NCBI GenBank assembly: GCA_947685225.1
Contig: CANTUV010000053.1
Span: 3,209,501-3,273,500 of the forward strand
DNA length: 64,000 nt
Reading direction: 5' to 3'
From: Garcia nutans
Taxonomy: Eukaryota > Streptophyta > Magnoliopsida > Malpighiales > Euphorbiaceae
In this document: positions 33,004-44,247 of the stretch, piece by piece
Numbering within the stretch: the first letter of the stretch is position 1
Layout of the letters: every line of letters begins with the position of its first letter
The notes under the pieces: model-generated
What the model was told of the DNA's origin: nothing
Databases searched by the model: none
The model's input: the letters and a program-made list of their open reading frames with translations, nothing else
Made by a program: the position numbers and the translations under genes

Positions 33004-33570
33004 TCAATCTAATCCAACTAAGGTCTTGGCTAAAATCACAGGTACCAGCAACAAGCCTCCTTCCATTTGATCCATGATATCCAACACTTGTGGATCAGTG
33101 TCACCGTCAGAAGAAACAAGCAAGAATTGGCCGAGCAAGCAAAGACAAAGCATGCATCCCCATGACTTAGTAGGAGCCAAATAAGAGAAACAAAAGTCAA
33201 TCAAAGGAGCAAGTAGAATTTTTTCACCTCTCATCAACTGAAGAACTTCGGGTTTTGGAATTTGAAATAACATCTGCATTTTCTGTTGAGTTTTGGAAAT
33301 CAATGTGGTTAACGCCATTTGTTGATTATTGGGATGACCAAGGATGGCCTCAAATTCTTCAATCAAGGAACACATTTCAAAGCCATTAATTCTAAATACC
33401 CTAGAATCTGTATCCCACAGGGAAGCCATGGCATGTAAGAAGGAGTGGTCCAATTTGACATTTTGAAAGCATTTTAAAACATTAAGCTTTGACCATGAAA
33501 TTTTCTTCCAATGTTTGGCATCCATATTCTTAAATAGAATTTTTATTTTCTTTAAATGGTGCTCGGTCAT
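33004..33570 (-). CDS. antisense ORF 2 of Tat-B, DUF7745-like
   Basis: An open frame of about 188 codons from the ATG at 33570 (MTEHHLKKIKILFKNM); an in-frame ATG at 33594 would add eight residues, but Tat-A supports 33570. Conserved blocks with Tat-A are LHAMASLW, FRINGFEMCSLIEEFEAILG, MQMLFQIPKPEVLQLMRGEK and DPQVLDIMDQMEGG. The TAA at 33004-33006 lies where Tat-A has a glutamine codon (LDQF), so the exon originally ran on to the donor near 32957. No catalytic motif is visible. It probably belongs to the plant DUF7745 family, of unknown function. A conserved TATA box lies 100 bases upstream. It is antisense to the retroelement, between integrase and 3' LTR. Confidence 0.6.
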   Translation of the reverse strand: MTEHHLKKIKILFKNMDAKHWKKISWSKLNVLKCFQNVKLDHSFLHAMASLWDTDSRVFRINGFEMCSLIEEFEAILGHPNNQQMALTTLISKTQQKMQMLFQIPKPEVLQLMRGEKILLAPLIDFCFSYLAPTKSWGCMLCLCLLGQFLLVSSDGDTDPQVLDIMDQMEGGLLLVPVILAKTLVGLD

Positions 33571-33667
33571 GGTTGATGAATAAAGGGGAACCAAAATTGC
33601 TAAAGGGAGTCTTCACGTTGAAAGAGAGAGATTTTTGGTTTATGAATTGAAATATGGCATGCAAGGT

Positions 33668-33678
33668 GATTTATATAG
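33668..33678 (-). promoter_or_regulatory. TATA box upstream of antisense ORF 2 (Tat-B)
   Basis: The minus strand reads CTATATAAATC, identical to Tat-A 7172-7182, about 100 bases before the ATG at 33570. Confidence 0.55.
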
Positions 33679-33979
33679 AAGAAAATAAACCTTTTCCAAA
33701 AGTGAAATGGAAAAGATGATGGGAAAGATAAGACCATATAGCATAAGGAAAGGAAGTGGCAATGAATTTCCTTTACCATATTGGATTTTGTTTAACAAAA
33801 GAAGTGGATATTAATTATGATGTACTATATATATATATAAATAAATAATAATAAAAAATAAATAATTTTGGCAGTAACAAAAAATATATATATGAAAAAA
33901 ATTATTACAGTAAAGAGGAAAATTGTATATTTTTCATTATTGTACAATGTTTTACAATTGCTACAATATTTGCATATCA

Positions 33980-34328
33980 CTAAGAGGGTGGTGGAAGGTC
34001 ACCAAATAAAGACTTGAAAAAGTCATCGCCTGTTGGAGGAGGGGGCAAATTACTCATCTCGAGATCATCCGAAGCAGAAGCACTGAAACCCCTATTGCCT
34101 TAGAGTTTCGATTTTTCATGGTCCTCATCAGAAGTAGATGAAAGGATCTCATGGTCATCAGTCTGGGGGCCTCTCGATGAGCAAGCACCGGGATCCCTCA
34201 TTCCTTGAAATTGAAAGTCACGAAAATTTTGTTCCGATTGATGATATAAACTTTCAAAATGAGAAGCTTACTGACGACTTGTAGCTAACTCTTCTTGAAG
34301 TTTCTTATTTTGTTCTTCAAGCATCCGC
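33980..34328 (-). pseudogene. antisense ORF 1 of Tat-B, last exon
   Basis: Starting after a likely splice acceptor (GGCTCACAG at about 34329-34337), the minus strand reads MLEEQNKKLQEELATSRQ, then a segment with FRDFQFQGMRDPG and finally PPPPTGDDFFKSLFGDLPPP with S and a TAG (33980-33982). It lines up with Tat-A 6466-6798 (EQNQKL..EKLAASH, FKFQGYRD, LPTNDDFLRDLFSHRPLPP). The N-terminal part is a probable coiled coil. There are two internal stops. The 5' exons with the mobile domain are absent here. Confidence 0.6.
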
Positions 34329-34437
34329 TGTGAGCCAAGAGAGAAAAAGGTAAGAGCATACATAATCATGCATACATATAGCATAAACTTTTAAGAAATG
34401 AGGAACGTACCAGCTAGTTCACATTGATACCCTGCGG

Positions 34438-34545
34438 ATGAGATGGCGTATCTGGCAGGCTAGAATGAGCAAACGAAGGGGCAGTGAAAGAAGGTCCAGC
34501 CTCGTGATCAAACGAGCCGACAGCCTACAAAAATCATTAAAGAAT
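34438..34545 (-). pseudogene. antisense ORF 1 of Tat-B, penultimate exon
   Basis: After TTTTTGTAG the minus strand reads AVGSFDHEAGPSFTAPSF, then SSLPDTPSHPQ and a GT. It corresponds to the Pro/Ser-rich segment of Tat-A at 6264-6363. The splice sites are plausible but unproven. Confidence 0.45.
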
Positions 34546-34669
34546 CAAAGAAAGAAAAAGCAGTTGCAAGGGAAAAGTGGTTAAAGTGCAAAAAAACTCC
34601 CTTGGAAGATTAAAAGAAGGAAAGAAGAGCATGAATTAAGCAAGCATGTCCAAGCAAATCGAGCTTAGC

Positions 34670-34930
34670 CGTGTCACCTCAAAAGAAATTTTGGCAGAAT
34701 ATGACACGGGCAGGCGACACGACCAAGCCACTGGCCATGTCTTACCTAAAGGACAAAGTCAAGAAGGACCAAGCAAAGAAAGAAAAAAATAGTAGGTGAC
34801 ACAGGCAGGCGACACTGGCCGTGTCTCTCTTAAGGGGAAAAATCAAGAAGGACCAAGAAAATAAAGAAAAGACACAGAAGTTGACACACCCAGGAGACAC
34901 GGCCAAACCACTGGCCGTGTCACTCCCATC
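34670..34930. repeat. GACACG...CGTGTC palindromic array in Tat-B
   Basis: About three units, each with an inverted repeat such as GACACGGCC...GGCCGTGTC (clearest at 34899-34924), separated by AGAAGGACCAAG-type spacers. The array occupies the place where Tat-A has the mobile-domain exons of antisense ORF 1. The same palindrome type is in the chromovirus LTRs of E (52670-52950) and G (61385-61690). Confidence 0.75.
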
Positions 34931-35039
34931 TTCAAAGAACAAAGAAGACCCCAATCTCCAAGGATGAAGATCCATTCTGAGGGTGAAGAATCACAATACG
35001 TAGAACAGCCGGAGCAGTCAGACTTCTCAATTGATAAAA

Positions 35040-35690
35040 GGTTAGTCAAATTCATTCTCGGGTCCAAGTACCCAATCTCAGGTGCAAGTACCCAAATCAA
35101 AATCAATTCAATCTCGGGTCCAAGTACCCAATCCCGAGTTTCCCAATTCAGTTTAGGATCGAGTATCCGAGTCTAGTTTAGGATCGAGCATCCAAATTTC
35201 TCGGGTCCAGAACCCAAATTTTCCTTAGGTCCAGAACCTAGAATCTCCATTGAGTTTAGAACTCGAACCGGGTCCAGAACCCAAATTTTCCTTAGGTCCA
35301 GAACCTAGAATCTCCCTTGAGTCCAGAACTCGAACTGGGTCCATAACCTAAATTTTTCTTAGGTCCAGAACCTAGAATTGTCCTTGAGTCCATAACTCGA
35401 ACCGGGTCTAGAATCCAAATTTTCCTTAGGTCCAGAACCTAGAATCTCCCTTGAGTCCAGAACCTAAATTTTCCTTAAGTCCAGAACCTAGAATTATCCT
35501 TGAGTCCAGAACTAAAACCGGGTCCAGAACCCAGATTTTCCTTCGGTCCAGAACCTAGAATCTCCCTTGAGTACAGAACTCGAACTGGGCCCAGAACCTT
35601 AATTTTCCTTAGGTCCATAATCTAGAATTATCCTTGAGTCCAGAACTCGAACCGGGTCCAGAACCCAAAACCTCAACCGTTTCATCAAAA
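35040..35690 (+). repeat. tandem array of GGTCCAGAACC units in Tat-B
   Basis: A head-to-tail array with a period of about 66 bp. Each unit combines GGGTCCAGAACCCAAATTTT, CCTTAGGTCCAGAACCTAG and TGAGTCCAGAACTCGAAC. About seven units run to 35670; more decayed units (GGTCCAAGTACCC) start at 35040. It lies just before the polypurine tract and 3' LTR. No coding potential. Confidence 0.85.
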
Positions 35691-35740
35691 ATTAAGTCTT
35701 ATCGCTTTTCACTCTCTTTCACTAAGGTTTCATATCATTC

Positions 35741-35755
35741 AAGCAGGGGGCAAAC
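35741..35755 (+). other. polypurine tract of Tat-B
   Basis: AAGCAGGGGGCAAAC directly precedes the 3' LTR start TGTAAACCC. G-rich tract in the expected place. Confidence 0.75.
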
Positions 35756-37882
35756 TGTAAACCCTTAATTTTTGACCCAATCCGGTCCAATATATTTTAT
35801 TTAGTCTAAAATGATTTTTGTTGTCTAATTGGTCCAAAATAATTTTTGCTTTAGTATATAATTTTTATTAATAAAAAATAGAAATAAACAAATAAAAGTC
35901 AAAAAATAAAAATAAAAATAAAAATCAGAGTCGGAAAAATCGACGACGAAAAAATCGTCGCGTAGTCCTGCGGGCGAAATCACTATGCTAGTTCGCATGC
36001 AGAAATTTTCTGCTTGCGAAATAGCTTACAGGCCAGCTCAGTTTTTCAGCATCAGTTTTTTTTTGGCAGCCCAAATTTTCTGACGCAAATTTTTTGAAAC
36101 CTATCCAATTAGGTTTTGGTTTTTTTATTAATATTACTTACCTTAACTAATTAGGAATAAACAACCTCAAACCACTATAAATAAGAACCAAAGACAATTA
36201 AAAAAGGGGAGGCAAAAATCCAAGAGAAGCTTGGAAAATTTGAAACCAAATTAAGGAAGGAAAAGAAGAAATTCAATTCAACTCTTTTCTAGAACAGCAG
36301 CAGCACGATTTAGAGGATTCAAAGGCAAAAAAAAGGCTTATCTTTGGAGCTAGTTCATCCAAGAAGAATTGTTTTTGGAGAAATCATCAAAAGAAGGTAT
36401 GTGTTAATTAATTTTCTTTAATTATTTTTTTTACACAGTAGCAAATTTATGAAATCAAAATTAAAAACCTTTGAACTTTAATTTAGTTTTTCTAAAGCAA
36501 AAAAAAAAAACCTTATTTCGTTGGTTTATCATCCAAAAGGCTTAAAATTGTTATTTTTTCTTCTTAAAAACCATAAAACTCTAATTGCACATATTATTCA
36601 ACAAAACCAAAATCAAATTCTGTTTCTTTCAAAACTTTAAACTTGGTACTTTTTCCTTCAAAAAGTCTTCTAAAACATCTTTTCTAGTTATAAAAACTTT
36701 AATTCACTTGTTTAAATTCATAAAATTCCATAAAATATTAAATTGTCTTCCAAACCCTAAGATTAAAATTACCACCCGTGACCCTAATTCCAAAATATCA
36801 AATCCAAATTCAACTTCCAAAATTCAAAATAATGAACACTAACCCTTTTAAAACCTTAAACCCTAATTTTTATGAACCCTAATCCTTTTAAAACATTAAA
36901 AAACATAAAACATAAAAACCTAAATTTTACACAGTAGCTTAGGAACCCAATAACCAAAAATCACAAATTAAAGTATTTTAAAGTGTTTAAAACCCTAATT
37001 TCATGATATCATCATTCGAACCTTAATTTTGTTAATCAAAGAGTCTTACCAACCCTTTAAAACATAAAACCCTAATTTATTTTAATTCCATAAAAAGTCA
37101 CAGTAGCCATAATTGGACTTTTATTTACTTTATTCAATTCCATACTTGATTATGCTTTGATTTATTTCTTATGCTTTAATTTATTTAATTTCAATACTTG
37201 ATTTATTTAATTTATCATGGATGGATGTTTATTTTATATTTTGATTAATACCTTTGATGAATGATTTATTTATTATGAATGGTTATTTACTTTTATCAAT
37301 TTATCTAGACTTCCAAATGTTGTAAGAGGTATGTTTCCACTTGGTGGGTACCTCATTAGTTAAATATCATGTAATTTAATTTGTTTTTTTTAATTATTTT
37401 AGAACCTATGTAAAGGTTATGTTTCTACCTTTTGGTGGGTGTCCTATCTAGGCATATGATGTAAGGACATGTTTCCATCCTTGGATGGGTGTCCATTTAT
37501 TTGCTTTGTTTGGACGTTGCTTTGATTTTAATATAATGATGCTTTCTTTTAATTATTGTGTGTAGTATGGATAATGTTATTATACTTAGGAATTTTATAA
37601 TATTAAGACCTATAAAGGAGGTCGGTTCCAATGAACCGGGCGTTGTGGGGGTGCTGGGCCATTTCTCACCTTTCCCACACGTACCCAACTTTCCGAACCT
37701 ATTAGGGGGTTGGGGATTCCTTAGGAATCGAGTCATCCACCCCTTTCTTTTTCCCGGCCCGTCCGGGTGGCGACTCCATTTTCTCCGAACTTAAGTCCGT
37801 GTTTCTAAGGCCCCGAGCCTAAACAATGCCGAAGTCGCAAGAACCATTCCACCTGGAGTGGGGGCAAAAATCTCTGCTCACA
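35756..37882 (+). repeat. 3' LTR of Tat-B
   Basis: 2127 bp, TGTAAACCC...GCTCACA, TATA box at 36176-36183. It differs from the 5' LTR by scattered substitutions, a shorter GC-rich hairpin region (35930-36060) and an extra block near 37400-37450. Confidence 0.9.
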
Positions 37883-38300
37883 GGGAGCCCTGACACAAAA
37901 TCCATGGTCATGCGCTCCTACTTCCATTTAGGTACTTAGTGCTCAGCCTTCACTCTTTGACATGTAAGACATCTCGACACAAACTCTAATATGTCTCTCT
38001 TCATCCCAGACCACCAATAATGCTGCCTCAAATTTTTATACATCGTGGTACTTCCAGGGTGCATAACATATGAAGATTGATGTGCTTCCTCTAAAATCTT
38101 CTTTTTCAAATCTATATCATCAGGAACACACATTTTGTTTTTATACCATAAGTTGTCATCATCTCTCACATGAAAATCTTTACTCTCCCCTTTTTGCAGT
38201 CCTCTACAATCTTCTGGAATTTCACATATGTCCTCTATGATCCTATGATCTAATCAAGTAGCAATGGCCTCACCTACAACTGGGCCATAAGAGCACCATC
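37883..38300 (-). pseudogene. integrase N-terminal part of Tek-D
   Basis: Frame 37936-38169 reads MCVPDDIDLKKKILEEAHQS, with HQSSYVMHPGSTTMYKNLRQ (His/His) and FVSRCLTCQRVKAEH (Cys/Cys), the zinc-binding region of a chromovirus integrase. To the left it continues to MTMDFVSGL, the first core Asp, and is cut at 37887 by Tat-B; 37883-37887 is the TSD. The rest is at 16061-17094. Confidence 0.8.
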
Positions 38301-39830
38301 ATCATAAAGCTCAAATCTAGCATGCAGAGTTCTCAACTTAACAAACAACATGAGAGCATAGGTAGTTAATCCTGCTAAAGACTTTCAACTCAAGGCATCT
38401 ACAACAACATTAGTCTTACTATGGTGATAATCTATCAGACAATCAAAATCTTTAATAAACTCTAGCCATTGCCTCTATCTCAAATTCAACTCTTTCTGGA
38501 CACCCAAATAATTTAAACTCTTATGATTAGTGTAGATGAAACATTTCTACCCATACAAATGATGTCGCCAGATCTTCAATGCAAAAACAATGGCTGCTAA
38601 CTCCAAATTATGAGTTGGATAATTCAACTCATGAGACTTCAACTGTCTGGAAGCATATGCAATCACTCTACCATCCTATATCAAAACACAACCTAAACCA
38701 TTATTTGACGTATCACTATATATCACATATGGTTTGTCTTCTACAGGTAGAGTAAGAACTGGAGGTTGAGTCACCATATCTCTCAACTGCTCAAAGCTCA
38801 TGTGACATTGATCCGTCCACACAAATTTCACATCTTTTTGAAGCAATCTGGTGAGTGGCGAAGCTATCATTGAAAATCCCTTCACAAACCGATGATAATA
38901 ACAAGTCAATCCTAGAAAACTTCTAATCTCAATCACGTTCTTAGGTGGACTCCAATTCAAAATTGTCTCAACTTTACTCGGATCAACTCTAATACTCTCT
39001 ACTGAAACAACATGTCCAAGAAAAGTCACTTAATCTAACCAAAACTCACATTTAGACAACTTCGCATATAGTTATCTCTCCCTCAATGTCTGTAATATAA
39101 TTCGCAGATGCCTGTCATGCTTTTCTTTACTGCGAGAGTACACCAAAATATCATTAATGAATACTATGATGAATTGATCCAACAATGGTCGGAACACCCG
39201 ATTCATCAAATTCATGAATGTTGATGGTGTATTAGTTAATCCAAAAGGCATCACTAAAAAGTCATAGTGCCCATACCTTGTGTAAAAAGCCATCTTGTGT
39301 ACATCTTAATCTCTAACCCTCAATTGATGATACCCTGATAGTAAGTCAATCTTAAAGAATACCGCTACCCCCTTCAACTGATCAAACAAATCATCGATAT
39401 GAGGCAATGGGTATTTGTTCTTGATGGTCACTTTATTTAACTTCCTATAGTCAATGCATAACCTCAAAGTTCCATTCTTCTTCTTTACAAATAGAAGAGG
39501 TGCTCCCCACGGTGATATACTAGGGCGGATAAAACCTTTATCAAGCAACTCCTACAACTGCACCTTCAAATGTTTTAATTATGCAGATGCCATCTGATAA
39601 GGGGTGATGGAGATGGGAGTGGTACCAGGCATCAAATAGATACCAAACTCCACCTCTCTCTCTGGTGGTAGCCCTGGCAACTCATCTGAGAACACATCTA
39701 GAAATTCTACAATTGTATGTATACTACCAAGCTGAGATCCCACCACTTTGGTATCTACCACATGAGCCAAATCATCCTCGCATCCCTTCCAAATCATCCA
39801 CCTAGTTGATATAGTTGAGACAAACATGGA
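38301..39830 (-). pseudogene. reverse transcriptase and RNase H of Tek-D
   Basis: RT frames 39579-39827, 39306-39548 (GAPLLFVKKKNGTLRLCIDY) and 39072-39293 (MAFYTRYGHYDFLVMPFGLT). The catalytic motif reads FIND (39150-39161) where element E has FIDD: the first aspartate codon is AAT (39153-39155). 38676-39029 is the thumb and connection (LGHVVSVESIRVDPSKVETI) and the start of RNase H (PYVIYSDTSNNGLGCVLI). The rest of RNase H down to 38301 has several stops. An active enzyme is excluded. Confidence 0.8.
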
Positions 39831-40257
39831 TGCAAGGTGTCTCTACTCATTAGATATCACTATATCTCTACCATCACGTGTTCTTAAGGTAACAAGTTTA
39901 TGTTGACAGTCTATTATAGCCCTGTGTCTGGATAATCAATCCATACCAACAATGAGATCATCATCCCTAAAGGGCATCTCAATTAGGTCACCAAGAAACT
40001 CATCATCCTGCACTGCCACCGGACTGTCCCGGTACACTTTACTAACCACCATACTATGCCCTAAAGGGTTGGTAACTAGCACATCAAACCCTAAGGACTC
40101 TGAATGCACATCACTCATAGGCAAGCTGGATGCACTGATGTATGAATGTGTCGATCTAGGATCAATCAATGCATGGAAAAAAGTGTCAAATAAAAGAAAT
40201 GTACCAGCCACATCATCCAAAGTATCTGCCTGCCTCTGTAACACATACTCTCTGTGA
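39831..40257 (-). pseudogene. protease of Tek-D
   Basis: Frame 39936-40244 reads HALIDPRSTHSYISASS: the active-site DPGS of element E (ALIDPGSMHSYIS) has become DPRS, with AGA at 40155-40157. Further on it has DVLVTNPLGHSMVVSKVYRD and IEMPFRDDDLIVGMD, like E. It is joined to gag by a broken frame. Confidence 0.75.
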
Positions 40258-41455
40258 TGATCCTGGCTGGTCTGGTCTACTGGTCCCTACTGTGGATCTC
40301 CCTCTCTGACTAGATCCGAATTTATCACCTCTACTACTAACTCTGCCACCTCGACCCCCTTTGATACTAGGCTTAGACACTGATGTCTCTATCTGTCCAA
40401 TCTCTGGTGGCTCTGGACAATCTCTGATAAAATAATTTGGTGACCCATATCTAAAATAAACTACTGACATAACATATCTCCAACAGACTCCACCATGTGC
40501 CCTACCACACTGAGTACAAACTAGATGACTAAATCCTTGAGTAACTGGAGTAGGAGCACTAGCTACAGAGGCTACAGGACCCTGTCTCTATCTCTATTGC
40601 TAAAACCCCCTACCAAGCTATCCTTGTCCTCTACCAGACCTCTGTGAAGGACCTCCTCTACCTCTCTTTGATGATGAAGACCTTGCCTCATTTTGTGGCC
40701 TCCTGTCTCTACCTTTGCTTTTGCAGCTGCTACAAATTCCTGTGCCTTTTCTACACTTCTGGCAGCTGCAACCAATTTGGAGAATCTTCATACTATGATG
40801 CTGCCACTAAGCATATGATGGATGGCCTCAAACCCTTCTCAAATCTCCAACACCTGTCAAACTCATCTCTCACAAACTATCCTGTATATTTACTCGGCCG
40901 GATGAAATCTATCTCATAATCTGTCACTATCTTTGATTCTTGCTTCAAACTCAAAAACTCCTTCTTCTTGGCATCTTTATATTCCTAAGGGGTATACTTC
41001 TTCTAGAATTCCCATAGGAAATCATCATATGTCAGCACCGGAGGATCAGGCATTCCATGGGGAACTATCTTCCACTACTCATAAGCATCCCAAATGCAAA
41101 AGAGACTTAGCATAATCAAACTTCTCTTCTACATTGGCCTGCAACTGAATAAACACTCTCTGTACTCTATCCAGCCACTGCTCTGCTACAGCTGGATCAG
41201 TAGTATCAAAGAAATCTATAGCTCCTACTTTCTTAACTTTTCATATTTCTGACTCTGTAGCTGTTGTTGTGGCTACGGCTGCTATACCGGAGCCTGTAGT
41301 AATAGTTCTACCCTTACTGGCAGAACCTATTCAACTGCTGGTCTAACTGGAATATATGCCTCCCTAGCAATCTCAACACTAGCTCCTACAACACCCTCGC
41401 CATAAGCAACACTCTCTGCACTTTCCTCTTTAGACTAATGTGTCTGAGATGCCAT
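40258..41455 (-). pseudogene. gag of Tek-D
   Basis: Reading starts at the ATG 41453-41455 (MASQTH, as MASQTR in E). The capsid region near 41100-41250 has DTTDP, AEQW and VQRVFIQLQ blocks with stops. 40572-40775 is a basic, Gly/Arg-rich part, and 40213-40470 holds the knuckle, decayed to YFRYGSPNYFIRDC, so three of four metal ligands are replaced by tyrosine. Multiple stops. Confidence 0.75.
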
Positions 41456-41625
41456 GTCTGCAAATTTTTGTAAATACATAAAGAATTGCCACATCAAAGA
41501 CCAGTTCAAATACCAGTGCAAAAGCATATATGACATTTTAAAATCACATTTAAAATCTCATTTTCTTTCTCCAAAAACCTACCAAGGTCAAGAACCTCAA
41601 ACCTAGGCTCTGCTATCAAAATAAA
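41456..41625 (-). other. leader and PBS of Tek-D
   Basis: Between gag and 5' LTR. At 41604-41620 the minus strand reads TTGATAGCAGAGCCTAGG, a mutated form of the TGGTATCAGAGCC primer site of E. Spacing to the LTR is about seven bases. Confidence 0.65.
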
Positions 41626-44247
41626 TGTAATACCTTAATACCCTATATACATTTAATACATACTTCCGGTATATGTAAAATATGCATATACAGTACTAGT
41701 ATGTCACAGCTCAATTTTACTAAAATTTCTATAACTTAAAATGTACCTTATTAATTAAATAAAAAAATTTAGTAATTTATATTCTAAAAATACAAAATTT
41801 TAAAAAATCTCTAGGAAAAATTTTCCAGAGTTTTGTTTGTAATATGGATATCCCAAAATTTCAACATTTCATAACCTGCAGAAAATGCACTCCCAAAATA
41901 ATTTCAACATCCCATACTTCCAGAACTCCATCAATTTTTCCAAAACACTTAAACATACATATATAGATATACATAACAATTATTTACAAAAATACAATCC
42001 CAAGTTTTCTAAATTATATCATTTACATATTTACAATATAACATACATATTTCAAAGTTAAGTTGTCAAAATGAACATATTACATGTTTGTACAGTCCTA
42101 GTCTGCGGTGGCCAACTCAAAACTCCAGAAAGCCAGAATGCTTTATACCTGCTCTAGTCTAGTAGGGCTTTTTGCAGTAACCCTATCACCTGCACGATAC
42201 ATAAATTGTGCTAAGCAAAATTGCCTAGTGGTACATAATTTTAAATAAAGAAAATCACATGAATAATGAAAAATGCATTTCTTCCAAAACGTAAACTTGA
42301 TATACATTTCCATAATGCAAGTCACTCAATTAACACTTTCAAACTAACACATTTCTCATACAGACGCATTGGGCCCAAATGACCCTATATAATATTCAAA
42401 TTCTAGAGATATTTTGGACTCACATTTGACATTCAGTGTCTATCCTGAAGACAAATATATTAATGCCTAGTGTTTGGCCCGTAGGCGATAATAATGATGC
42501 CCAACATCTACGCCAAAGGCAATAATAATGACATTCAGTGTCTAGCCTGAAGGCAAATGTCAGGTATACCATATCACACCAAATCCAATACTCTGGAATT
42601 TGACATTACATAAGGTTATATACATTACTTAAACTATTTCACATTCTTCTCAATCTTTGGCAAATATGCCAATTTTAATTTTTTTTCAATTACTTCTCAT
42701 TTATTTCACATATTTTCATGCATTTTTTTAAAACATTCATCACAATACTTTTAGCCAACTCAAAGTGGCTCATAAATACATACATTATACATTTCAATTT
42801 TAAGCAAATATCTATGCACTTTTTATGTGAATTCACATATCAAAGTGGCATAGTTAACAAATCATTCAATCACAAAATATGTTAAACAAATGCAATTTAA
42901 TGCATAACAATCACAGTATGTAAGTACCTTTATGCAAAGGTACTTCCAATCTAAAAACACCAATTTTATAACTTCACCAAAATTCCTTCACTTACTAAGT
43001 TGTTGGAATAACAACTTGCTCAACACCTACAAAAATATGAATATCAAACACATATTATCATCACATTTTAAGGTGTTTAATCTACCAAACATCAATTAAA
43101 ACACAATCCTTCTATTTTCCCTTTCTTAAGCCATAAGGCACTACAACTTTCAATACCAAATTGAGTTTTAATCTTAATTATGTCTTAAACAACACATTTA
43201 ACACATATTAAACTATAAAACTCAATTTAATAGCATTCCTTTTAAAAATACTAAAATGTGCTTAAACACACTTTAATATTAAAACTTCATTCTCAACATT
43301 TCTAAATTGATTTTAAAGCTTAAATATATTACAAACATTATATTTTATCACATACAAAGAATTAAAATACAATGTATCTTTCTTCCATCAAAATTCCAAA
43401 ATTCAAACCCTTGAACCACTTTGATTTTGGTTCAACATTCTAACAAATTCCAATTGCTAATTTAAGTTCATTTCTATCATTTAAATCATTAAACAACATC
43501 ATTTAAAATGATAAAACCAAATAAACTATAATCTTGAACAAACCCCTTTTCCATAACCCTAACCTTACTACCTTTCTCAAATTCTACCAAAACTTAAGCC
43601 TAAACCATTCGACCATAAAATCATTGCCTACTCATAAAAATAACATGTTTAACATGCATTAGAACAAAAAACAACCAGCCCATCAAAACCCCAAATTACA
43701 CATAATCTAAAAATTTCATTAAACTTAGAGAATAATAAAGAAAGCATACTAATTTATGGAAAAAATCACCAAAAATCACTTTGATCCCTTGAAATCCTTC
43801 AAAATATGGTATTTGGAGCAAAAATCAGCATTGGTTATGGTGGAATTTCGTAGTGGAGAGAGAAAAGAAGAAGAAGATGATAAATAGTTAATTTTTTTAA
43901 TTTTTCTTAAAAAAAAATTCCACCACATAAAAATATTTAATTAAATTTTATTTATTATTTATTTTATTATTTTTAATCCTTTAATTTCCAACATCCATTC
44001 AAAAATAAAATTATTTTTGAATTATTAAATTAATTTAATTTTTTAAGGTAAAATTACCATTTTATCCTTCTTTTGCTATTCCACAGTTGACTTTTTTCTA
44101 CCTCATATTTGACTTTATATGTAATCTATATTTTTATTATATTTTACATATATATATATGATATTTTCTCACTTCTAACATCTCATTTAACTCCCCAACT
44201 TATTAATTTAATTTAATTTTTTTTTTTGTAAAATAACAAATGTTACA
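41626..44247 (-). repeat. 5' LTR of Tek-D
   Basis: 2622 bp, TGTAACATTTG...GGTATTACA on the minus strand, closely matching 13396-16018. The outer end (44237-44247) has substitutions relative to the other LTR. Tandem ~35-bp units recur at about 42420-42560. Confidence 0.85.

Larger units (their letters stand above)
17095..37882 (+). mobile_element. Tat-B: Tat-lineage Ty3/gypsy element, complete ends
   Basis: A plus-strand element of 20,788 bp, of which 5242 bp is the inserted element C. LTRs are 17095-19315 and 35756-37882, with TG...CA ends and a perfect TSD GGGAG (17090-17094 and 37883-37887) in the integrase gene of Tek-D. PBS, gag, protease, RT, dual RNase H, integrase, antisense ORFs, repeat arrays and polypurine tract follow in order. 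It is the best copy for defining the family because both ends are present. Pol is broken by many stops and by loss of the RT active site. Confidence 0.9.
13396..44247 (-). mobile_element. Tek-D: Tekay/Del-type chromovirus, split by Tat-B
   Basis: A minus-strand element with two ~2.62-kb LTRs (13396-16018 and 41626-44247), a PBS at 41604-41620, gag-pol spread over 37883-41455 and 16061-17094, and a polypurine tract next to 16018. It sits inside the gag of Tat-A: the flanks 12988-13395 and 44248-44918 are consecutive parts of one gag. About five extra bases between the two gag parts, relative to Tat-B, suit a TSD, but the flanks (TAATG and GACTA) no longer match. Tat-B inserted into the integrase gene with TSD GGGAG. 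A chromodomain at the end of integrase supports the Tekay/Del assignment. Confidence 0.85.

Noticed and set aside
35040..35690. CRISPR-like array
   Set aside because: Head-to-tail 66-bp units without unique spacers, inside a plant retrotransposon; a simple tandem repeat.
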